Source: Bacteroidota bacterium
GTDB taxonomy: Bacteria > Bacteroidota > Bacteroidia > Bacteroidales > FEN-979
Direction of reading: 5' to 3'
DNA: 30,765 bases
Assembly: GCA_026391755.1 (NCBI GenBank)
Contig: JAPLDN010000281.1
Location: 1 to 30,765 of the forward strand
The notes under the pieces were generated by a model. That model saw only the letters and a program-made list of their open reading frames with translations, ran no database searches and was not told the DNA's origin. Position numbers and translations under genes: made by a program. Below, in pieces: positions 26,485 to 30,765 of this stretch. How positions within the stretch are numbered: the first letter of the stretch is position 1; every line of letters starts with the position of its first letter.

Positions 26485-27915
26485 TTAATTGATTATAGTA
26501 ACTATCCTGCTGGTTCTGTATCCTTCAACTTCCAGGGTGCATAAATAATTGCCGGCCCTGTAATTCCTGTTACTGAACCTGATGTTGTTGGTCGCTTCAG
26601 GAGCGGTCCCCGAGAATATCGATTCAATGAATTTCCCTGAGTAATCGCATAGATCGAGATGGACTCTTGCCCCCGCAGGCACGGTAAACCGAATGTCGGT
26701 ATCCCTCCTGAAAGGATTGGGCCTGTTCTGGTCAAGGCGGATGTCATTCCCTGGTAAATTTTCATTGATACCGTTAGTATACGGAAAAAATTGCATCAGC
26801 GGGAGCCGGAGGTGCTCTTTCCAGTTTCCCCAGCTATGGCCTTCATGGATTTCACGAAAAGAATAGGAATAACCTTTTGTCTGAAGAAGGTTTGCAAGAT
26901 CATGCACCATGGGAATGAGTGTGGCTATGTCGTAAGTGCCAATATCGAGATAGAAGTCCAGATTGAGTTTGGGTCCATTCTGCAGCACTGAGCTTATAGC
27001 AGGTATCACATCACTGGATTGAGCTGCTATCCTGCCAAAGATTTCAGGTTTATTAACACCCAGGTAAAGCGCGATGTTCCCCCCGTCGGAAGCACCAAGG
27101 GTCGCACGTTTAGCTGGATCCTTACTTGTCCTGTATTTCTGGTCGATTACGGGCATTAACTCCGTAGTAATGAAGGATGTAAACAAGTCGATCTTTGACC
27201 CTGCATATTCCGGCTGACGGTCAACAGGGGGGACGAAAACGGCAATTACAGGATTAATCATTTTATGTGCTATAAGGTAATCCAGCACATTATTTGCGGA
27301 AGCAAGACTTATATATTCCGGACCGTCATGAAAAAGGATCAGCGGGTATTCAGCTGCCGAAGGGTAGGAAGGGGGGAGATAAACTCTAACCTGCCTTGAA
27401 TTATTCAGAATATTGCTGTGAAATACAGTATCCTTGATTATCCCGTGTGGAATATTCGGATCAAAACTGGTTTCTATCGGTTTAGTGTTCCCGCCCATGC
27501 GCAATTCTGAATTCGGACCGAATCCACCTATGCAGGTCATTGGGTTCCTGGGATCAAGTATCCAGTTGTTGCCCCCTGTAACCAGCTTATAGTCCAGCCT
27601 CGCATCAGCTTCATAGATCATTGTAAGGTACCAGAATGTCGTACCGGGTATCAGGCTCAAATCCTGGTTTTGGTTCCATTGGGTGGCATCGCCTGCCATA
27701 GAAACTGAAGTAACCGTTCCTGTATAGATATAATGAGCGATACTGTCATTTTCAATGAATGGAAAAGCCGTGCATGCATTGACAAAACTATCGGCTGCGG
27801 CCTGCCTCTCACCCTGGGGCAAGCTGTTAATATGGTCAAGGAAGTGCTTAAAATCCTGGGCATCCGAACAGAATACAATAAGTAAGAGTACAAACACAGC
27901 AATGATTTTTCTCAT
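26485..27915 (-). CDS. T9SS-secreted esterase-like alpha/beta hydrolase with CBM48-like N-domain
   Basis: This 476-residue protein has a signal peptide (MRKIIAVFVLLLIVFCSDAQ). A CBM48-like beta domain sits at about 62-145 (VSMAGDATQWNQNQ, YEADARLDYKLVTGGNNWILD). An esterase-D/enterochelin-esterase fold follows at about 160-380: RQVRVYLPPSYP, LILFHDGPEY, nucleophile Ser276 in LGASDGGN, a possible acid Asp324 in YLDIG, and His360 in HEGHSWGNW. The C-terminus (about 395-476) is a T9SS sorting domain (DQNRPNPFRRDTDIRF, LCDYSGKFI, AGNYLCTLEV). It would therefore be released or anchored outside the cell, unlike the exported esterase-like protein at the operon end. The domain order (glucan-binding fold plus esterase) fits an enzyme acting on decorated or glucan-linked substrates, but the substrate is not shown. 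It starts 12 nt downstream of the MFS stop region's partner gene boundary, in the same operon. Confidence 0.88.
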   Translation of the reverse strand: MRKIIAVFVLLLIVFCSDAQDFKHFLDHINSLPQGERQAAADSFVNACTAFPFIENDSIAHYIYTGTVTSVSMAGDATQWNQNQDLSLIPGTTFWYLTMIYEADARLDYKLVTGGNNWILDPRNPMTCIGGFGPNSELRMGGNTKPIETSFDPNIPHGIIKDTVFHSNILNNSRQVRVYLPPSYPSAAEYPLILFHDGPEYISLASANNVLDYLIAHKMINPVIAVFVPPVDRQPEYAGSKIDLFTSFITTELMPVIDQKYRTSKDPAKRATLGASDGGNIALYLGVNKPEIFGRIAAQSSDVIPAISSVLQNGPKLNLDFYLDIGTYDIATLIPMVHDLANLLQTKGYSYSFREIHEGHSWGNWKEHLRLPLMQFFPYTNGINENLPGNDIRLDQNRPNPFRRDTDIRFTVPAGARVHLDLCDYSGKFIESIFSGTAPEATNNIRFSNRNYRAGNYLCTLEVEGYRTSRIVTIIN

Positions 27916-27927
27916 CTATAGCCGGTT

Positions 27928-28982
27928 TTAGATTGAAGTCTTTTTCTCGCTCACAAACATCCAGAGGAAGGAGGAAACCGCAAGGGAAATTCCGCTGATG
28001 ATGAAGACCATGCTTTTATCTGCTGCATGGCTGATGATCCTGCCCATGGCAAAGCTGGCAACCAGCTGGGGGAGGACGACGCTGAGATTAAAAATGCCCA
28101 TAAAAAATCCCATTCGGCTTTTATCCACTTTCTCTGACATGATCGCGAAAGGAAGGCTTACAACGGCTGCCCATCCGAAGGTGAGTATGCACATCATCGT
28201 GTAAAGCATAAACGGAGTACTGGCAAGGAAGACTATTCCAAAGTACCCGGCGCTCATAATGCCTACCATCATTGCCTGGGTTCGAACCCTTCCAAGCCTT
28301 TTACTCATCGGCTCGAGCAGAAAGGCCGGCCAGATTGCACCTACAGCGTTAAGAATGAAAAACGACCAGCCGATGAGCTGCCCCAGGTTGGCATTTCGCT
28401 GGGCATCCGGGAGATTCTGCATCGATGGCATCTTTTGTTCCAGGAAAGCGAAAATGTAAACGAACATAGTTTGTATTCCGAGCCAGGAAAACGCATGAGC
28501 AAAATAAAGTTTGAAAAGTTCCACCCACTGGGTTTTTGTTTTGACAATATTGCCTTTGTCATCTTTTGATTTTGAAAGTACCCTGGGTTCTTCAATGAAG
28601 ATCAGGGGGCCTATCGAGAACAGGAATACAATCACTACCCCGGCATAGATCAGGAAATAATTGCTGATGAGGGCTCCCATAAGGTAAGCCCCGCTGCCGA
28701 AAAGGTTTGATACTGATTGCATCCAGGTATACCCTTTTGTTCGTGGCTGTCCGTCGGGCGTTACATCTGCGATGATGGAACGGGTAGGGTTGAAACTGAT
28801 GTTGATCGACAGGTCGAGGGTAAGAGCTACGGTTACTGCCACCGCCATAATGCTCCCGATTTCGTCCGCAGTATCCAGCTGAGAACTGCTATCTGGATTG
28901 AAAGGGCAAATCCCATTGCGGTACTCGGGAACCCGATAAGGAGGTAAAAAATGTTTGACAGTTTTTTCTGAAATGCCAGCAT
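27928..28982 (-). pseudogene. MFS sugar transporter, broken: TM2-TM3 missing with a frameshift
   Basis: From the ATG at 28982, 22 nt after the upstream GH13 stop, the frame encodes a typical MFS start (KLSNIFYLLIGFPSTAMGF then ALSIQIAVLSWILRTK). It then runs out of frame near 28870-28855 and stops. Another frame picks up at DEIGSIMAVAVTVALTLDL and continues for about 306 residues through TM4-TM12 (SFNPTRSIIADVTPDG, SWLGIQTMFVYIF, LTFGWAAVVSLPFAIMSEKV). Bacteroidota members of this maltodextrin/sucrose-type carrier group have about 430-460 residues. Here TM2, TM3 and the loop with the S-D-R-x-G-R-R-R-P-like motif are absent, so about 80-95 residues are lost. The rest is well conserved, so the lesion is recent or an assembly error. 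A shorter protein starting at 28848 would lack the first three helices. Confidence 0.82.
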
Positions 28983-29004
28983 GTTTGTTGAGTTTATTGT
29001 GTGA

Positions 29005-30765
29005 TTAATGATTCAACTCGATGATCAAGACCGATTTCCCGGGAATTGTCAGCTTCGAAAGATCTGTTATCGGTTTGCCGCTGATGACCTCCCTTCCTGA
29101 TCTGAATTTCTTAAGTACTTCCCTGTATCGCCCGGTTTCATGGATTTTTTGCTCCTCATTGTTGTTCATGACAACCATTACTGTGCTTTGGCTATTATAC
29201 CTGAAATAGGTATAAATTCCTTCGCCGGGGATGAAATGAAGGAGTTTGCCAGTCTGGAGAGCTGTACTTGACTTCCTGAAATTAAGCAGGGTGTGCATAA
29301 AGTTGAACATCTCGTTTTCGGCCTGGTTCCGGCCCGGGGTTGTGAACACATTCCTGCTGTCGCCCGGCCATCCTCCGGGGACATCCCTTCGTATGCTGCC
29401 ATGCCCTTTGTCGGCCCCGGTGGTCATCAGCAACTCAGTTCCGTAGAAGATTTCGGGAATTCCCCTGCTTGTAAAAATAAATTCCATCGCCATCTTTAGC
29501 TTCCTCACATCATCATTCTGGGTGTCGAGGTAACGGTTCACATCGTGATTGTCGGCAAAGGTGACAATATTCATAGGATTGGTGTATGAGAAATCCTGGG
29601 AGATGATCTCATACAGACGGAGGATCCCGGTGCTCCATCCTTCTTTCTCGTTAAATGCCTGGATCAGCGCATCGTGCAATGGGAAATCAAATACCGACGG
29701 AAGGTTGGAGTTAAAGCCGTCGAGGTTCTTTGAGCCTTTTTGCCAGTAAGCAACTGTGGCGGGATAATTCATCCAGCATTCGCCGACAATATTGAGATTC
29801 GGATATTCTTCAAGCATACGTTTGCCCCAATCGCTCATAGCGTCTTTGTATGAATACGGGTAGGTGTCCTGCCTGATGCCGTCTATTCCCGCAAATTCCA
29901 TCCACCATATACTATTTTCTATCAGGTAGTTTTTCATATATGGATTCCGCTGGTTGAGGTCGGGCATGGTTTTATCAAACCATCCCCTTGAAAACTGAAT
30001 GCTGTCGGTCTCAGCTACATATGGATCACTGATACTACCGGCCCTGTATGTGCTCCTTGTAAATTCAGGCCATTGGTTGATCCAGTCTTCAGATGGCAGG
30101 TCCTTCATCCACCAATGCTCACTGCCGCAATGGTTGAACACTTCGTCGATGATCAGCTTCATGCCTCGCTTATGGAGGGCTTCTGACAGTTGAACATAGT
30201 CTTCATTGGTCCCGAACCGGGGATCGACCTTATAAAAATCAGTAGCGGAATACCCATGGTAAGAGTAAATGGGTTGATTGTTTTCGACAAGGGGTGTCAT
30301 CCATAAGGCGGTGACACCAAGTTCCTGAAGATAATCAAGGTGGTTGACAATTCCTTTGATATCACCTCCGTGCCGGCTGTCGGGCTTTGACCTGTCAACC
30401 CGCTCTTTCATCCCGGCGATATTGTCGTTTGAGGTGTCGCCATTGGCAAAACGGTCGGGCATTATAAGGTAGATCACATCGGAATTATCGAATCCTTTCC
30501 GTTGGGCAGATCCGGCTTTTCTTTCTTTCAATTCGTACCTGAAGCTTGTAAAAAGCTTCTTCCCTTCGGAGAAATTTACAGTAAAGGTTCCGGGTCTTGC
30601 CGATGCAGCTATTTTGAGGTCTATAAAAAGGTAATCCGGACTCTGAACTTTATGAACTGCTGTGATGAGAATATCAGACTGTTTCCCCCCGGCTATGGAA
30701 ACGGCTTTGTTGCCAATGTCTTTTCCATAAACCAGTAATTGAAGGCTGGAGTTTTTAAAACCTGT
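29005..30765 (-). CDS. GH13 cyclomaltodextrinase-like enzyme, 5' end beyond window
   Basis: The frame is open from the right edge to the stop at 29005, giving 586 visible residues; the true start lies outside. The first 80 or so match a cyclomaltodextrinase N-terminal beta domain (SSLQLLVYGKDIGNKAVSIA, SPDYLFIDLKIAASARPGTF, NFSEGKKLFTSFRYELKER). The GH13 barrel follows (VIYLIMPDRFANGD, HGGDIKGIVNHLDYLQELG), with region I DEVFNH, nucleophile Asp300 in GIRQDTYPY, acid/base Glu329 in IVGECWMN and Asp408 in FADNHDVNR (numbered from the edge). Such enzymes cleave cyclodextrins, pullulan or maltodextrins. A TTG codon at 30531 is not the start, because coding continues upstream of it. It is the most upstream gene of the minus-strand operon that can be seen; the operon promoter is probably off the right edge. 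Confidence 0.93.
   Translation of the reverse strand, partial: TGFKNSSLQLLVYGKDIGNKAVSIAGGKQSDILITAVHKVQSPDYLFIDLKIAASARPGTFTVNFSEGKKLFTSFRYELKERKAGSAQRKGFDNSDVIYLIMPDRFANGDTSNDNIAGMKERVDRSKPDSRHGGDIKGIVNHLDYLQELGVTALWMTPLVENNQPIYSYHGYSATDFYKVDPRFGTNEDYVQLSEALHKRGMKLIIDEVFNHCGSEHWWMKDLPSEDWINQWPEFTRSTYRAGSISDPYVAETDSIQFSRGWFDKTMPDLNQRNPYMKNYLIENSIWWMEFAGIDGIRQDTYPYSYKDAMSDWGKRMLEEYPNLNIVGECWMNYPATVAYWQKGSKNLDGFNSNLPSVFDFPLHDALIQAFNEKEGWSTGILRLYEIISQDFSYTNPMNIVTFADNHDVNRYLDTQNDDVRKLKMAMEFIFTSRGIPEIFYGTELLMTTGADKGHGSIRRDVPGGWPGDSRNVFTTPGRNQAENEMFNFMHTLLNFRKSSTALQTGKLLHFIPGEGIYTYFRYNSQSTVMVVMNNNEEQKIHETGRYREVLKKFRSGREVISGKPITDLSKLTIPGKSVLIIELNH

Noticed and set aside
27928..28848. Intact short MFS gene starting at the ATG at 28848
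   Set aside because: It would begin at TM4. The matching TM1 with its own ATG is found just upstream in another frame, so a broken full-length gene explains the data better.
30529..30531. TTG start codon for the cyclomaltodextrinase-like gene
   Set aside because: Coding sequence with a cyclomaltodextrinase N-domain continues upstream in frame to the window edge.

Overview
The window looks like a chromosomal segment of a Bacteroidota bacterium, probably an environmental or anaerobic Bacteroidales-like lineage. The reasons are SusC/SusD/SusE-type outer-membrane glycan uptake genes, lipoprotein signals of the C-K-K-D kind, -7 boxes of the TAnnTTTG type, few Shine-Dalgarno sites, and three proteins ending in type IX secretion (T9SS) sorting domains. 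Taxonomy below phylum is inference. No rRNA, tRNA, CRISPR array, insertion sequence or phage gene was seen, and no gap between genes exceeds 300 bases (the longest is about 260 bases, upstream of susC).

Layout. Positions 1-3082 (minus): an RND efflux adaptor lipoprotein followed by the AcrB-type permease, which is cut by the left edge. Positions 3191-6668 (plus): a 900-residue secreted protein of unknown function, then dipeptidase E (pepE). Positions 6724-11248 (minus): two T9SS cargo proteins, a non-catalytic three-repeat protein and a large multidomain GH13 amylase. Positions 11508-17786 (plus, divergent from the amylase): a susC-susD-susE operon closed by a strong bidirectional terminator at 17804-17845. 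Positions 17864-30765 (minus): a tightly packed operon of eight genes. In transcription order these are a cyclomaltodextrinase-like GH13 (cut by the right edge), an MFS sugar transporter that is broken, a T9SS esterase-like hydrolase, two GH13 lipoproteins, a GH127-like protein, an exported GH13 and an exported esterase-like hydrolase.

The whole right-hand 24 kb reads as one starch/glycogen/maltodextrin utilisation locus. T9SS enzymes would attack polymer outside the cell, SusD/SusE would bind it at the surface, SusC would import oligosaccharides, lipoprotein and periplasmic GH13 enzymes would trim them, and the MFS carrier would take the products across the inner membrane. No regulator (SusR, LacI, ECF or HTCS type) is visible in the window.

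The most unusual element is the SusD-like protein. At 731 residues it carries, inside its C-terminal half, a tandem pair of SusE-type starch-binding modules closely resembling the two at the C-terminus of the neighbouring SusE; no susF is present. Other oddities are the MFS gene that has lost TM2-TM3 and its frame, two period-7 tandem repeats that each end 8 nt upstream of a start codon inside an operon, a GH13 with altered conserved regions I and IV, and a GH127-like protein in a starch context.
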